DNA of 64,000 bases from positions 21,319,685 to 21,383,684 of the forward strand of contig OW203764.1 in NCBI GenBank assembly GCA_934045905.1. Reading direction: 5' to 3'. Positions 13,601 to 28,600 of this stretch are shown piece after piece; position 1 is the stretch's first letter, and each line of letters starts with the position of its first letter. The position numbers and the translations under genes were made by a program. The notes beneath the pieces were generated by a model. That model worked only from the letters and a program-made list of their open reading frames with translations, was not told where the DNA came from and did not search any database. Source of the DNA: Leuctra nigra (lineage: Eukaryota > Arthropoda > Insecta > Plecoptera > Leuctridae).

Positions 13601-16600
13601 TGATGTTTGACCAATCAGAAGATATTTTTAAAATTTTAACTGTTTCGAGGATTTTGCTGAAACTTCCTAAAATTTTATAAAATGTTGGTTTAAATGACGT
13701 TGCAAAATTTCAAATTGATCGGATCAACATATCAGATTTTTTTTAAATTTGAACTAATCAACGGATTTCGAAAAAAAGTGCAAAATTTCAGATCGATCGG
13801 TGAACAGTGCGACCTATAAACAGGGACAGAAAACAAACAAACAAACAAAAAGCAGAGGTCCGTGCCAAAAGAGCGAAAAGAAAATCACGCGAATACGCGA
13901 TACACGATGGAGATTGTGATGACTGATGAACAATCCCTGCTAGTGACTGACAGTCCTTGGTTCGTGTCTCCGTGTAGGTGTTCGTGCGAGAGCTGATCTC
14001 CAACGCCAGCGACGCTCTGGAGAAGCTGCGTTACGTCACGTTAACGACGCACGCCGCCGGCCAAGAGGGCGGCGAGAGCACCCAGCCCTTGGAGATACAC
14101 ATTGCCACGGACAAGCAACATCGCACGCTCACGATACAGGTAATTCACTCGGACATTGCCACTCGGACATATGTCATGCTTTATCAGCTGATGGGGATGG
14201 AGTGAACATGACTTCACTTCATATGTAAATACATCGCATTTTTATGGCATGGTCATTGGTCAGAAAAAATTATTAAAATTTACTCTATCCCTGAATTCCA
14301 GATAGTTACTATGTAAAATTCTGTAGTACCACAAAAAAAATTACTTTTGGAAAATGGTGCAGAAAAGATTGAAAAGTCAATTTTTTCGATTTTGCGTTGC
14401 CCCACTTTTGGAATTATGAAGTCAAGCTCTATCAATTGCTATTTCACTAATCTAATGTCATCAAATACAGTTTTATTAAAGTATTCGATTACATAATGAC
14501 TCATGTCACCATTACACAATTATTATTGGATGAAAGCAGAAGTAGGTACCTACTTGTTTTTTAGCATCATGGATATGGACTTCTGCCATTCTACCTCTGA
14601 GGCACATAATTGCAAAAGTAAAATAAATTGAGTACTACCCTTTAAGTAAGTATTTTCTCTCGTAATTTCCTTTATAAATCAGAAAAGACCCCTCATGTCC
14701 CTCATCCCCCCCCCCCCCCCCCCTGCTGCGCGTTCGCTGTTTGGTTATTTTATTTGGCCACTATGAGATTTAGGGTTGGAAGTATTTTTTAATGTATTTA
14801 TTGTTGCTAGGGGCCCTTTTGCTGTGGTGTACCTAAACTCTTCTAGTGGAGTCAAGAAGGGTTGTAAGACGTGAACTATAACCAACACAACGACACTGGG
14901 TCTAAAACCCAGAACTTTTGCAAGTGATAACATAGATGTATGAGGTTTGACGTGATGGTGGTGGTAGAGGTAATAGTGGTGTCCACTGTCTCCTCTAAGA
15001 CCCATCGAATACAATATTGTGAGCGTTCTTCCATTTCAGCCCCAATTTGACCGGACATTTTTGAAATCTTTCATGCTTCAATCGATCATAGAATCATGTT
15101 GTAAATTTATCTGTATTCTAGCTGGCCTATTCACAAGTCTTAATGTACAAAAGCCATATATAATTGCATTAATTGCTCCCTGGGCAAGCAACGTCATCTC
15201 TTCCAGCTTCCTCTTTAGTTACATAAAAATACAATTTCCCCTAAAATTCACACAATGGCCAATAAAACAGTCTGTGAGAGAAATTCAACAGATAAATGAT
15301 ATTACGAAACAGAACCACAATATGTAACTATTAATATCTCTATTACCTAATAGCATTACTATTTTAAAATTTTAATATTTATGGTTGAAACTCTCCAGGG
15401 TAGATAGTGGCATAATTTTATTATTTTCACATCATACTCTCTTGAAGTCCTTCGTTTTGTGTCCATAAAGAATATTATTTTGTTTTCATAACTAATTTCA
15501 ATAAACCACGAAAACAAATCCAATATGTCATAAATAATCCAATCAATATGTTCCTATTATTTGTGAGTTAACTTCCCTGTCCACTGCAGACTGCACATAA
15601 CCCTATCGCTGACCCGACCCATATTTCATTATCCACTCCTAATGAACTTCCCTCTTCATTCCCCCGAGCCGAAACAATGGCGCCTCTACCTGTGAGTGAC
15701 CCGCACTGACCTCGGACACATCTCTTGGAGCTGTGACCCAGACAATTAAATCATGCATAATGCCATTTCTCTGAGATCCGCGCCCGAGTGTCGCATATTC
15801 TCAACCCAAGGTCACCGTGCGGCGGTATGTCACAGCAATGTCTGGCGAATGAGACAAAACGGGAATAATTGTTCCATTTAGACGCTTCCATGCTTCTGTG
15901 ACCTTCTTATTAATAGATGCTTAATAGACAATTCAGCTTTAATTAATTAGATTGCACTACTTAAGTAATTATTGTAATATCTCAATTGACGCTACTTGTA
16001 ATTGTACTTGTAATTATTTCAATCGCGTATGAAGCAGTTCAGAATTTCTACAAGATTCTCAGCTTGCGTTTCCTTCCTTCAAATAGATGTGGAAATAAGT
16101 GGGAAACTAAATAGCCAAGCCTTTCTTCTGTCGTCGGTAATGGGGAAGTCATTTGAGCCGTCTGTATTTTGTATTGTGTGTTGCTTTTTAGCATTGTTTT
16201 AGTGTGTATTTTTGTATTTGTGGGTGCATGTACGTTTCAAATAAAGGTTATTACTTTTCTTAGCTGCGCAGAGTTTTTAATATTTAAATATTAAACGAAT
16301 AGACTGTAGAGAAATGTCATAGGACATCTTTATTTTTGCTTCCAAAGTAGTTTTTTTTTACAATTTGACCAACAGAGGATTTACAAACTCTTTATTGAGC
16401 GAGCGAAGCGAGCGTCTCCATTTGGCTCTTTTGGCACGGACCTCTGTTTTTTTTTTTTTTTGTTTTTTTTTTTTTTCTGTTACTGACGATATACAGGTTA
16501 GAGTTTTTCTTCGATCGAGCTGAAATTTTGCACACATGTACGTAACATTTCTGATTGTTGCAGACCCTAATTTTTTTGAAATCCATTGATTGGTTCAAAT

Positions 16601-19600
16601 TTAAAAAAAAATAACTTTCGATTGGTTGTTTTGATCAAATTGAAATTTTGACAAGTCATTACCCCCAACATTGTACCCAATCAAACAAAGTTTCAGCCAA
16701 ATCCTCCCATTGGTTAAAATTTAAAACCATCTTTCCTGTGTTTTTAGAAATTTAAACTATAACCGATTGAACGATCAACTTATAACTTCGCATGATGGTT
16801 GGGACCAACATTATCTGCATTTTTGACAATTTTCATACTAATCTGTGTTTAAATCCAAACGTTATTGACATTTTACGGACTATTTGCGTGTTGGCTGTCA
16901 AATTCACGGCGACTTAGACTCTTCAGTTCAAGGCAAGGTAGTTAGAGCAGAAACTTTCAAACGCAAATGAAACTGATAATGACCGTTTAACAGTCGATCT
17001 GATATTGTGTAGACACACTTATATCATATGAGTGGTCTCAGGTATATTTTTTGAAGGAGATCCTGTGATTTTTGAAAATTAACACGGAACAGTTCAATCA
17101 TAAAGGTTCAATCGATCAACTTAAAGCTTTGCATGGTTATTTGGACCAATATTTTAGGAATGTTTTGAGATTTCTATACAAATCTGTGGCGAAATTTTAG
17201 AATTATTGGCTTTTAATGACATTTTCGATAGACAGAATTTCGGTTCGAGGTGTTGCGCGTATCCGTGCTCGCTCATCAACGCGTTACTCAGATTCATTGG
17301 TTAAAATTTAAATAAATATCTCCTGATAGGCTGAAAAATGAAAACGGTCTTCGATAATTCTGATCAAACTCATATTTTGCATGATCATTAAGACCAATAT
17401 TGTCTCTTATTTTACAAAATTTCATCCCAATCAGTTAAGAACGTATGAAGTTATTTACATTTTTAATATCTGTCAGTAATGAAGTATCGAAATGAATGTT
17501 TTCCAGTGCCAATTGAAAATTGATTCTGATTTGCTTTATAAACCAGGTGCTTAGATGCTATTTTAAAGTTTCGATGAAAAGCATACACTTTTAAGTTGAT
17601 ATCATAATCAATTCCATATGGATGTATATGTTTTCTGTGCGTTGTGTACGCATTTCCGGTTCGAGAATTTGCACGTACCCGTGCTCGCTCATCAACGCGT
17701 TACACTGAGCGTTTTCCTAGTATATTTTTCATACGAGATTAGAGACTGGGTTTTCTCGAAGACTGTCAAATTAAGTAGTAAATGATCTTGGAGCTTCTTT
17801 TTGATGGTGAAATTGAGGAATAGCCCAACGACGTGTCGTGATGGCACGTCGCTTATATTCAATCACGAAATGTCAAGAGGGCTACGACAGTTGAGTTATT
17901 ACAATAATTGAGCTATTATATTCATGTTTATTATTTAATTTTAATACTTTTTTGCCTCGGAAGACGATTAAAATGTAGTAAGAACTGCTGTAAGATATTG
18001 CAATTAAATGAAAAGGAATGAAGTAACTGGATATTTAACTTGTTCTTCCTTCTATTCCCAGGACACCGGTGTCGGGATGACAAGGGAAGAACTGGTCTCC
18101 AATCTGGGAACAATCGCCCGATCTGGATCGAAGGTAAGAAGCAATCTTCCCTTGTCTTTTTGTGCCTGTTTTGTGTACAATCTCGTTGACGCGACGTCAA
18201 TAACTCGTCGACGTCGATCTCGACGGCGCTACGTCACGGCGTCGGTACGTCACGGATGTGGCGGCATGAGGGATGGACAAAGTCAATCAGTTGGCGCAGG
18301 TAGGACAGTTGACACGTGCGAGTTACCGACGGACAGTTTTCAGAACATAAGGGAGGACAGTTTACCGAACATGAGGAAGGACAGTTTACCGAACATGGGG
18401 GGGGGGGGGGGAAGTTCACTGGAGAAAGTTTACCGAACATTGGGGGGGGGGGGGGGGGGGGGGAAGTTTACTGATCACGAGGGAGGACAGTTTACCGATC
18501 ATGGGGGGAAAGTTTACTGGAGGACAATTAACGAACATGAGGGAGGAAAGTTTACCGAACACGGGGGAGGGCAATTTACTGGAGGACTTTATCGATCATG
18601 AGGGAGGACAGTTTACCGAACATGAGTGAAGACAATTTACTGGAGGACTTTACCGGACATGAGGGAGGAAAGTTTACCGAACACGGGGAAGGACAATTTA
18701 CTGGAGAATTTTACCGAACATGAGGGAGGACAGTTTACCGAACATGAGTGAAGACAATTTACTGGAGGACTTTACCGGACATGAGAGTGGACAGTTTGCC
18801 GTCGGACATTTGAAATTTTACCGAAAATGTGAATTTATTGTTAATGCTATTATATCTACACATTTTAAACCAGTGATCATCAAAAAGTGAAATCAATAGT
18901 CGACCGACTCATTATACCTATACTTTTGTGTAGAATAGATGAAATATTCTGAAAACTGATATAATTTTTTCCATTTTCAAAAAAAAAATTATCGGGAAAG
19001 TGTGCGACTGCGATCTATGTCAGTAAAAGTCCTTGGGTAAAGTGTTCATTACGACTAGAACTGGTGGCTGTGTTCGATGCACCACTTCATTGCTGGTTTC
19101 TGGCGGAATGTCGCCGTGGATTGACGAATGGCGATACACGGCAATCTACTCGGCGAAGATGAATGGAGCACGGCGGTATTGAGGGGATGAGGCATGTAGC
19201 CACGATCCTAAATCACCCCCTCGGGAGGCGGGCCGATCGCGGAATTACGACAAATGTTAAGAATATGGACTGAGATAGGTTGTTTCTCAAATATGCCGAC
19301 ATTATACCCGATGGAATTGAGGGGGAATGGAAAACGTCGAAGAAATGTTTTGATCTTTTTTACATTGCTACCTTGTCAAATAGTTAAAAATATTTTGGTT
19401 TTAGATCCAAGTCCAAATTTCAAAGAAATGTATGTATATACCAACATGGCGTATCCAGGATGAAATTTCGGGGGGCGGCCGGACATTACTAATATTTTGA
19501 GATATTACAGTGGAAAACAGGGGGTTCGGGGGCATAGCCCCCGATAAAATTTTGGATCAAGATAATTCACTTAGGTGCCATTTTGAATCGCAGTGTATAG

Positions 19601-22600
19601 CTATTTGGGGGAATTATAAAATAAATATCAAAATACCCTAAAATTATATATTTATTACACTCATACAATATGCAAGTCCGGGGCGCATAGCCCCAAAATT
19701 TTTTGGAACTCTAACTCAATTCTAACCATTTTGAAACGTTTTTGACATGATATGTCTATTTTTAAGTTTGTTTGCACACATTATTTTAAATGTGCTTATT
19801 TTCTTAGATGAAACCCTGATTTCGGGGGGGGGGGGGGGGGGGCGAATACGCCCTTGGTATATAAATAAGTTATCAACAAAACGAAGAGTTTTCGTGTTGT
19901 AACTTTTGTGTCAATTTCTTCCCCCAAAATTTTAGCATCTGTAAGCAGGCACTAGCAGTGACAAAGGCAGTGACTACTAAATTTAAAATGCTTTATTATT
20001 TGTAACAATAAATCTCGACAAAGCATCTTCTCACAAAAGACGCCAATACTGGACTGTACTCCTCTCTTGATTTTCCTTCTTGCCGAATGAAAATGATGTC
20101 GACGCAAAGATTTGTGGTTTTCCGCGTGAACTCTGCTGACCGGAAGTGATAAAACGGATGTCTCCTCTCCTGATGATCCGCCATTACAATAGGAGGGCGG
20201 GTTTTATCACCCTTATTGATCACGTGGCTCGAGGGGGTGGGGGGTGTTCGGTTTCTGCGGCCAGGCGGGAAGATGCATCGGCGAAGTATATCCCCAGGTT
20301 GTGAACTTAGCTTTAACATGCTAATATTACCCGCTGGTTTCGGTTTACCCTAAAGCTTTGGTCACTTTATGTGTTGACATCAGCGTTACAGGGATCTATT
20401 TGCCTGGATCAGGTTGTCTTTGCTGCTGGCATAAGCAAATAGCGTCAAGTTATATTTCTAGAAAATCTGGACGATGGCTATCCAGATTTCGTTGTACCTT
20501 TGAATGGGAAGATTTAAAATATTTATTTCTTCTGAAAAGTTAGGGAAAATAGAAAATAAGCTTTTTCAGAACGTCAAAATGTCGTTTCAAATTTAAATTA
20601 TTATATGTATTTTCGTGAGAAATGATTGTCTTTCTGTGTCCTATTGACAGAATATTAGTCAAAATTTTGAATAAAAATATACATGTTATTATGAGTTATC
20701 ATAATTTCGTACTATTCTATGAACGAACACCACTTTTGTGTTCGTGGCGTGGGTGTTTATAAAATTGTTGGCTTACTTACAATTCCATTTTTGTTGTAAA
20801 TATAAATAATTATTAAAAATGTAATACATACAAAATTATTTTGCTACCTAAAGACACGTTATAGTTTGACCTTGAAGAGTTTTTTCAATCGATTTTTATC
20901 AATATCTTTTACCAATGTAACTGCTACTAAAATAAGGCATTGTATGAGTCTTCAGAACTGTTCAATGAAAATAATTTGATAGTTTGGAATGGCTTATTAG
21001 TTTTATTTCGTCCTACAGACGTTTAGTGCCATATTTTTTACTAATATTCAGGCACTAAACGTCTGTAGGACAAAATAAAAATAATAAACTATTCCAAGCT
21101 GTGAAGTTATTTTCATTGAACTGTTCTGAATACTCGTACAAACCTTATTATATTAAAAATTACATTGGTAAAAGATATTGATAAAAATCGATTAAAAAAC
21201 TCTTCAAACTCGCTACTCAGCCGTCTTAATCGTGATCCTTGACAAATGCAGTATTGCGGCGTTGGGGCGCCACTTGTTAGCACCCTGTAGTATGTCAGTG
21301 GTGTGAGTAATGGCCCGGCCTCATCTGGCCCCGCTATAGGTGCGCGGCGCAATTGATGGGTTCTGTCACATCTCGTCGGCGAGGGATGAGGGGTGGGAGG
21401 TGGGGTGGGGGTGGGGGACCGGCGTGATAAAGTGGTGCAAGATCGGCGTCCACTTCGGACACATGAAAATCGTTACCGCAAAATCCACAGCCCAGTTAGT
21501 GTTAGGAATGAGGATACATTCTAACTTGCCCAGGCAATTATGTTAGTTTCTTTGACTTTTACCTACTTTACTCTAATTATTAAAATCATATTGTTGATGA
21601 GTCTCTAATTACGTAATCAGGCAGTGACAGATTATTGTTTTTAGATTCTGATCGTATGTTCTCCATTTTCATCATCACATCCTATTCACACTAAAAGTTC
21701 AATATGGGTGATTCTAAGCAAACAGGTAAATTCATGTCACTGGCTCATATCTCCTTAACCAATTCCTCTAAGCCTGAACCATAAGTCCGTTTAATTTGTT
21801 TTTGTTTTGGCATTTTGATTGGTACATATTTCTGCCCTCTTTTAATGTATTAATAATTTGAGAAATTATATTGATAATAAATAAAAACAGACAATTTTGT
21901 CATTCTCCTGCACTTTGTTAATTACACAATTATTTTTTTGTAAAATTTTCATTCCTTTAATACTATCCATGTTATACTATACTTGGTTTGGGAAAGTCTG
22001 TTGCTTTAACTTGTTGTATACACTCAAAAAAAAAAAAATGCGTTTTGTCATTCTCATGGCATCACTTTCCGTCATTTTTCGTCATTCTCCTGGCATATTT
22101 GCCATTTACTTTAATCTTGAAATTTTGGAAGTGCGAGTAAACACACAAAACATAACATTCAGTAAACATACAGGCACACATCCTTGTTTAAAATGATGTC
22201 CTGGCTATCAAGTACCATTCAGAGAATGTCTCAAAGTGCATGTCATTTTTTCTGATTTTTAAATTGATATTTAGTAGAAAAATGTTATTTTTGTTCAAAT
22301 AAACCTGTTTGCTTAGAATCACCCATATAATTACTTCTTCAGGCACAAAAAAAAGTGAAAAAGTTTTTTTTTAAATTTTTGCTGAAAGCAGCTTTTCATT
22401 TGACATGGAGATATCAAATAAAAATGTCCCTTAAAATCCAGACTAATCATCTTTCTAGTACATTATTGATTGTATTTATTAATGGTTGTTATTGATCTCC
22501 AGGCGTTTCTGGAGCAGCTAAAGGAGAAGCAGGGAGTGGGTGATGCATCATCCATCATCGGGCAGTTCGGCGTCGGCTTCTACTCCAGCTTCATGGTGGC

Positions 22601-25600
22601 CGACAAAGTCGAGGTGTACACCAAGTCCAGCCAACCGGACCAGCCGGGACTCAAGTGGACTTCCGATGGGTCAGTGAAACTCGAAGCGAATCGTCTGGGG
22701 AAATCAGAATGCAACTTAAACTTTGTCTCGACTAAAATGAAGACAAATAAAATATACTACTCACACATAGATTTATTGATCACTTTTCTCATACACTACC
22801 ACTTTGTTTTGTATTGAATAATGAACATACATGAAGATAATATATATTTCTATGAGCTATTTATTTTAAAATTTACAACTATTGACATAATACATCTTTG
22901 AAAAGTTAGAACATTAAAAAACAGCATATCTCATCATTCCAGGGGTGCAATCACATAAAATGAGAACTTTCTGGTCCCAGTGACACAAAATATAAAAATA
23001 AATGGTGACAAGCTTCTCATCTCAATGTTATTCACGGCCTCCTTGGGGGAGATGAGAAGCTTGTCACTGTCACTGCAAGAAAGTTCTCATTTTATGTGGA
23101 GGACATTTTTCGATATCGTTCAATTCGTTTTGCCATTCAAATTCCCGTCCTGACGACACCGAAAAAAAAAATTGGCAAGATTTGGTCACGCTCGATTATT
23201 ATACGGCACTCAAACGATCTCGAAAATAGGGTCCAGGGTACTTATCCTATATCTCTTTTTGATCACATTTGCCAATATCCTAATTCTATAACTTTTTTTA
23301 TCTCGTTTCGACCGAATTTGAATTCATTTTGCCATTTCGCTGAAACGAATTCGGTCAAAACGATATCAAAATAGACAGAATAAGTACCCAAGAAGCCAAT
23401 TCTTGACATTACAAGTTTGAAACCGTTTATGTTTGCATTGTATAAATCTTTAAAAAGTTAAAGGTGAAGTTGTTGTCAACTTTTTAACATTTTAAACAAT
23501 GAAATATAAACGGTTTCAAAACATGAAAGCTCAAAAATCGGCCTCAAGGAGGGTTATTCTGAATTCCGAAACAGGCGTCACAAATGTTTAGCTGTGTCAA
23601 TGTTAAATTTATATTATATTGTGCAGTGCAGTCCATATCACGCAAAAGAACATGACAAGTTAATTGAGCGAGCGTAGCGAGCGTCACCACGGTACTCTTA
23701 TGGCACTTTCTCTGTGTGTTTTTTTGTTTGTATTTTTTTTTGTCCTCACAGCCCAGGTTAAACCGCACATTCAATCGATCTGAAACTTTGCACGTATGCT
23801 AACGTAATCTATGCGGTCCCTAGGATCGTTTTTGGACGGGCTCCTGTGATTGGTTCAAGTTTTAAAAAAATTATCTTTTGATTGGTTGCTCCGATCAATT
23901 TGAAATTTAACGAAGTCATTACAACCAACATTGTACCCAATCATACAAAATTTCAGCCAAATCCTTCTATTGGTTAAAATTTAAAACCACATTTCCTGTG
24001 TTTTTTTAAATTTAAACTAGAACCGTTTGACCGATCAACTTAAAACTTTGCATGGTCATTGGGACCAGCATTATCTGTATTTTTGACAACTAATCTGTGT
24101 TTAAATCCAAAAGTTATTGACAGTTTACGGACATTTTGCGTGTTTGCTGTAAAATTTCTTGAATTTCATATTTCACGGTGACTTCGACTCTTCAGTTCTA
24201 ATCCAAGGTAGTTAGAGAAGCAACTTTCAATCTCATATGAAATTTAATAATAATGACCGTTCACCAGTTTGATCTGATATTGTGTGAGTGGTCCCAGGTA
24301 TATTTTTTAAACGAGACCCTGTGATTTTTGAAAATTAACAATCATAAAGGTTCCATCGATCAACTTAAAACTTTGCATGGTTATTGGGACCAATATTTTA
24401 GGAATTTTTTGATATTTTCATACAAGTCTTTGACGAAATTAAAGAATTATTGGCTTTTAATTACATTTTTGATAGACAGAATTTTGGTTTGAGGTGTTGC
24501 GTGTATCCGTGCTCGCTCATCAACGCGTTACACAGAGCGTTTTCCTAGTTTAGAATAACTCTGCAGAGGCAAGACTGTATAATTAATTTCTGAATTCTAG
24601 GTTTTCATTCTTGTGATTTTTGGTTCTCTCATAGGTAGATTCATGTATCCTACTGAACACGTATTGAATTATTTAAGTTATCTCCCACTAACTGTTGGGT
24701 ACATTTAAACATTTAATTTGATACAGTTACTTAAATTAAATTTAAGAATGCATGCACCATCCAGTCATTCATCTGACATAAGACGATACTATTTTGACAT
24801 TTACACATTATCAAACATATCAAAATAATATAATATAATACAATTTTGTTATGTACATACAATAGACAACATCATAAACTATCAGAGCTCTCTGGCGGGA
24901 GAAATATCGGCGCGCATTGCCTATCGGGTACCTGGTTCAATCCAACCTGCAGTCTCTACGCGTAGTCTGTATACATCTCATATGATTAGGTATAAATTCA
25001 AGTCTGTACGGCATTGAATAAATGAAAACTATTTGAACAACTTGTTCTTAGATGTAAACAAATCCAATAATTACGAATAAAATATAATATCGGGACATTT
25101 CCACGTCAATTAATGAGATAATGGTGAATTTCCTTTTGAATGACGCTCCTCAGCCAATGAGAGGCGAGCATTCTGCTCTGGAGCTGAAGACTGTAGGTTA
25201 GTCATGCCCCAAATGCACCGACATATTATGGTTTCCGTGCATGCGAAGTAGGTTTGTGATGTTGTCTATTGTCATTTTATTTATTTCAATAAAGTGAATC
25301 TCTCTACAAAGGTATTGCAAGATTGACGGTTCTTCTATGCTTCAGGTCCGGAACCTACGAGATTCAGGAAGCAGAAGGTGTGCAGACCGGAACAAAAATT
25401 GTTCTTTATTTGAAGACTGACTGTCGGGAATTTAGCGACGATGACAAGATAAATGGTAAGTAACTTGAAATTGCTTATCACTGTAATGAATGTGTTTGAG
25501 ATTTAAATAGTAGAATGGCAATGGGTTGATGTGGAGATTCTGATTAAAACACCTTGAAAAAGGTTCAATGTGGTACCTACTGACTACTGAGTAGTGACTT

Positions 25601-28600
25601 GAGATATTTTGCATAGATACACCCACAAACTTAATATTGGCCGTTGCACAGCTACGTTGGAGCTACGATCACCACACTTTACAGGGATCGGAAACTGTCT
25701 GCGTATAGTGACGTCACTCCCATAAGACCAATGCTAAATGATGGCGGCCCAGTGCTTGGGCCGCCGATTTGCACCTGATGACTTCCTGCACCCGTTTACT
25801 TCCGGCCGGTGACCCGCGAAATTTAAAAAAAGTACGATTTTGGAGTGTTTTAATTTGATTCACACAATTGCCGTCAGGTTTGAAAGAGCTTCTCAAACTT
25901 GCCGCTGCTAAAGATGATAGCGCATTGTCGAATATTTGAATTCTGTTCTGGCGGGAGATAAAGACATGTGTAACGAGATTGACATCACAGCCGCCTGTTC
26001 TATGATTGTTGTGTTCAAGGTGACCAAGCACATGGCCAGCTAGTCAGACAGTTTCCGATCCCTGTAAAGTGTGGTGATCGTAGGTTGGAGCTCCAATAGA
26101 CCACTTTAAAAATTATCAATGTGGCTCTGCTTTTTAACAAAAATCATATGCAGTTTGATTACCAGGTCCCCTTGTAATGTGTTACCCATTGTTAAAAACA
26201 TTACAAGGGGACCTGGAAATCAAACTGCCTATGATTTTTTTTCAAAAAGCAGAGCCACATTTATAATTTTTAAAGTGGTCTATTACTGTCAATATTTGTT
26301 GAATGGATAAATGGTTATTATTAGGTTCAGTCGGCTGGTTCTTAAATAATCAAATCCTTCAACCCTAGACCTACACACCCTACACCTTGTATTATCAACT
26401 GGATATTCAGTTTGAAAAAAGTCTTCAATTTTTAAGTAGGTCTAATTTATAACTCGGTGGGTGTATAAGTTTTTTTTCTGATGCCTTGTAGATTTACAAA
26501 TAACAAGAGCAATTGTTGAAGCGTATACCTTTTCCTACTTTTTAGTCCTTTCTAAATAATAATTAGGTAAGGAACTGGCATAGTTTTTATTTAACATCTG
26601 GACATCTACCGGAAGTCTTAAATTATTAATGTTAGTGTGTGTCCATTATTTAGTTTATTCAGTGCAAAAGATGGATCAGAAGTAAAATCTATATTTTGTA
26701 AATGTTAAAAGATGTGAATGCAAAACCCAAATTCATTCTTGAGCTGCAAGTGTCTCTTGACACAAACAAGTCCATCTAAACAGCCCAAAAAGAAGATTTA
26801 TTACACCGTGTTTTCATTTCAGCCATTATCAAGAAGTACAGCAACTTTGTTGGCAGCCCAATCTACGTGAACGGACAGCGAGCGAACGTGATCCAGCCGC
26901 TCTGGTTGATGGACCCGAAGCAAGTGACAAGCGAGATGCACGACGAGTTCTACCGCTTCGTTGGCAACTGCTACGACAAGCCGAGGTTCACGTTGCATTA
27001 CAACACCGACGCGCCGCTGACAATACGTGCGTTGCTCTACTTCCCGGAAGGAAAGCCAGGTGTGTAGATCGTTGGGGAGAGATAGAAGATAGAGACAGGA
27101 TGAAGCCATTGCATTATTGCATTTGCATCAAGGGATGATGTTACTGCTGACACCCCATCTTTTGCATGCGTTCATGTTCTTTTCTAAGTTGTCAAATCCT
27201 ACATTTTAAAAAGTTCAGTTTTTGCAATATCAAATTTAGTTTTTTGTGATTTCTATTTTCTCTAGGTACATGCTATTATTTTCAGAAGTCTCCTTCTCAG
27301 TCTATGGGGAGGGATAATTAAAATTGTTTTGGGGCAAGCATTCATTGAATAATGATTAATGTTCATAATCATCATTCATCAGTGTAGCAATGTAACGATT
27401 ATGACCATAAATCTTTTGCAATTTACAATTCATAACCTCGACTCTGATCTTTCCCTAAAAGGTACAATTTTATTCTATCTATTTTATAAAATTCTATAAA
27501 ATGTATTATATTTTCAAATTCTTAGTTTTATCATTAATCTTTATCAATATTATACTCATTTCTAAAACTTACTATTCAGGGATGTCGTACATTTTGGAAG
27601 AGACCAAAAAAATAAATGAGAGAAAACCAGGAACTAGTAAATTCATGAAAAAACCATTACAATTTAAAATGCATGTTCTTTTAAGAAAACGACCAGAAAA
27701 TCTCTTTCTGTTCTCTTCTCTTTCTGGTCTTTCCCATTAGAACATGTAAATATTTTAATGGTTTTTTCTTTTTCATGAATTTTTCGTTCCTGGTTTTCTC
27801 TTGTTTATTTTTTTGGTGTCTTCCAAAATGTACCACATCCCTGTTGGTATACCTAGTAAGTTTTCAAATTAAAGGTGTAGTATTGAAAAAATACTTAGAA
27901 TTTGAAAATGAAATCTAGAGCTATCTTACTTGATTATAAACATAATGAATTTCCTATTAAATAAATTGCCTACATCTTTTTTTAGGATTGTTCGAAATGA
28001 GCAGAGAAACTGACGTTGGTGTCTCACTCTATACACGGAAAGTCCTGATCAAAAGTAAAGCTGAAAATATTCTACCCAAATGGCTGCGGTTTGTCAAAGG
28101 TGAGATGATTATCATATCACCGTTAGTTCTCGAATTTCCTTTTCTCTTTGAACTTTTATCACATGATTAAATATCTGTTCTCTTAGGGGTGGTGGATTCT
28201 GAAGATATCCCGCTGAATCTAAGTCGAGAGCTGCTTCAGAACAGTGCCCTTATTAGGTACTAACGATAAGTTAACTTATGAGTTATGACTTTAATTGAAT
28301 TTGGTAAAATTTGGGATTAACAAACTCTTTGTTTCCTTCAGAAAATTACGCACAGTATTAGGAAACCGAGTCCTTCGGTTTCTTCACGACAAGTCAACGA
28401 AAGACACCGAGGAATATGACAAGTGGTACAAGGATTATGGTCTATTCCTGAAAGAGGGCATAGTCACTAGCCAGGAGCAATTTGAAAAGGAAGAAATCTC
28501 AAAACTGTTGCGTTTCGAGTCGTCCCGTTGCGCTGCCAACGAGAAAGTCAGCTTACCTCAATATTGTAGTCGTTTAAAGGAAGGACAGAAGAGCATTTTC

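Larger units (their letters stand above)
18134..22502 (+). other. TRAP1 intron 5 (4.4 kb)
   Basis: Contents: minisatellite (18300-18805) with two G runs, a GC-richer stretch (19020-19250), a hAT-type element (19442-19856), an unassigned GC-richer stretch (20030-20300), a foldback (20868-21226), another GC-rich stretch (21240-21480) and an inverted-repeat element (21706-22324). Confidence 0.6.
22670..25345 (+). other. TRAP1 intron 6 (2.7 kb)
   Basis: It holds a cluster of interleaved foldback elements (22950-23555), a full Helentron-like copy (23660-24550) and an inverted-repeat element (24859-25272). The remainder shows nothing recognised. Confidence 0.6.
25456..26822 (+). other. TRAP1 intron 7 (1.4 kb)
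   Basis: Two inverted-repeat elements (25663-26083 and 26097-26282) stand almost side by side. The rest is AT-rich without recognised features. Confidence 0.6.

Noticed and set aside
18008..18601. Long plus-strand open frame continuing from TRAP1 exon 5
   Set aside because: It runs through the strong GTAAGA donor into the minisatellite; the repetitive protein is a by-product of the 24-bp repeat, and TRAP1 continues correctly only after splicing.
19996..20319. 107-codon minus-strand frame in TRAP1 intron 5
   Set aside because: No motif, splice context or start context supports a gene.
24890..24960. tRNA-like B-box (GGTTCAATCC) in a GC-rich patch
   Set aside because: I could not fold a cloverleaf or find a matching A-box at the right distance; it lies inside an inverted-repeat element.
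25714..26031. 105-codon minus-strand frame inside an inverted-repeat element
   Set aside because: It starts with GTG, has no recognisable domain and lies in a GC-richer patch where stops are rarer.
27577..27843. hAT assignment for the CAGGGATGT foldback
   Set aside because: The 8-base flanks (TTACTATT and TTGGTATA) do not match, so only a foldback call is kept.
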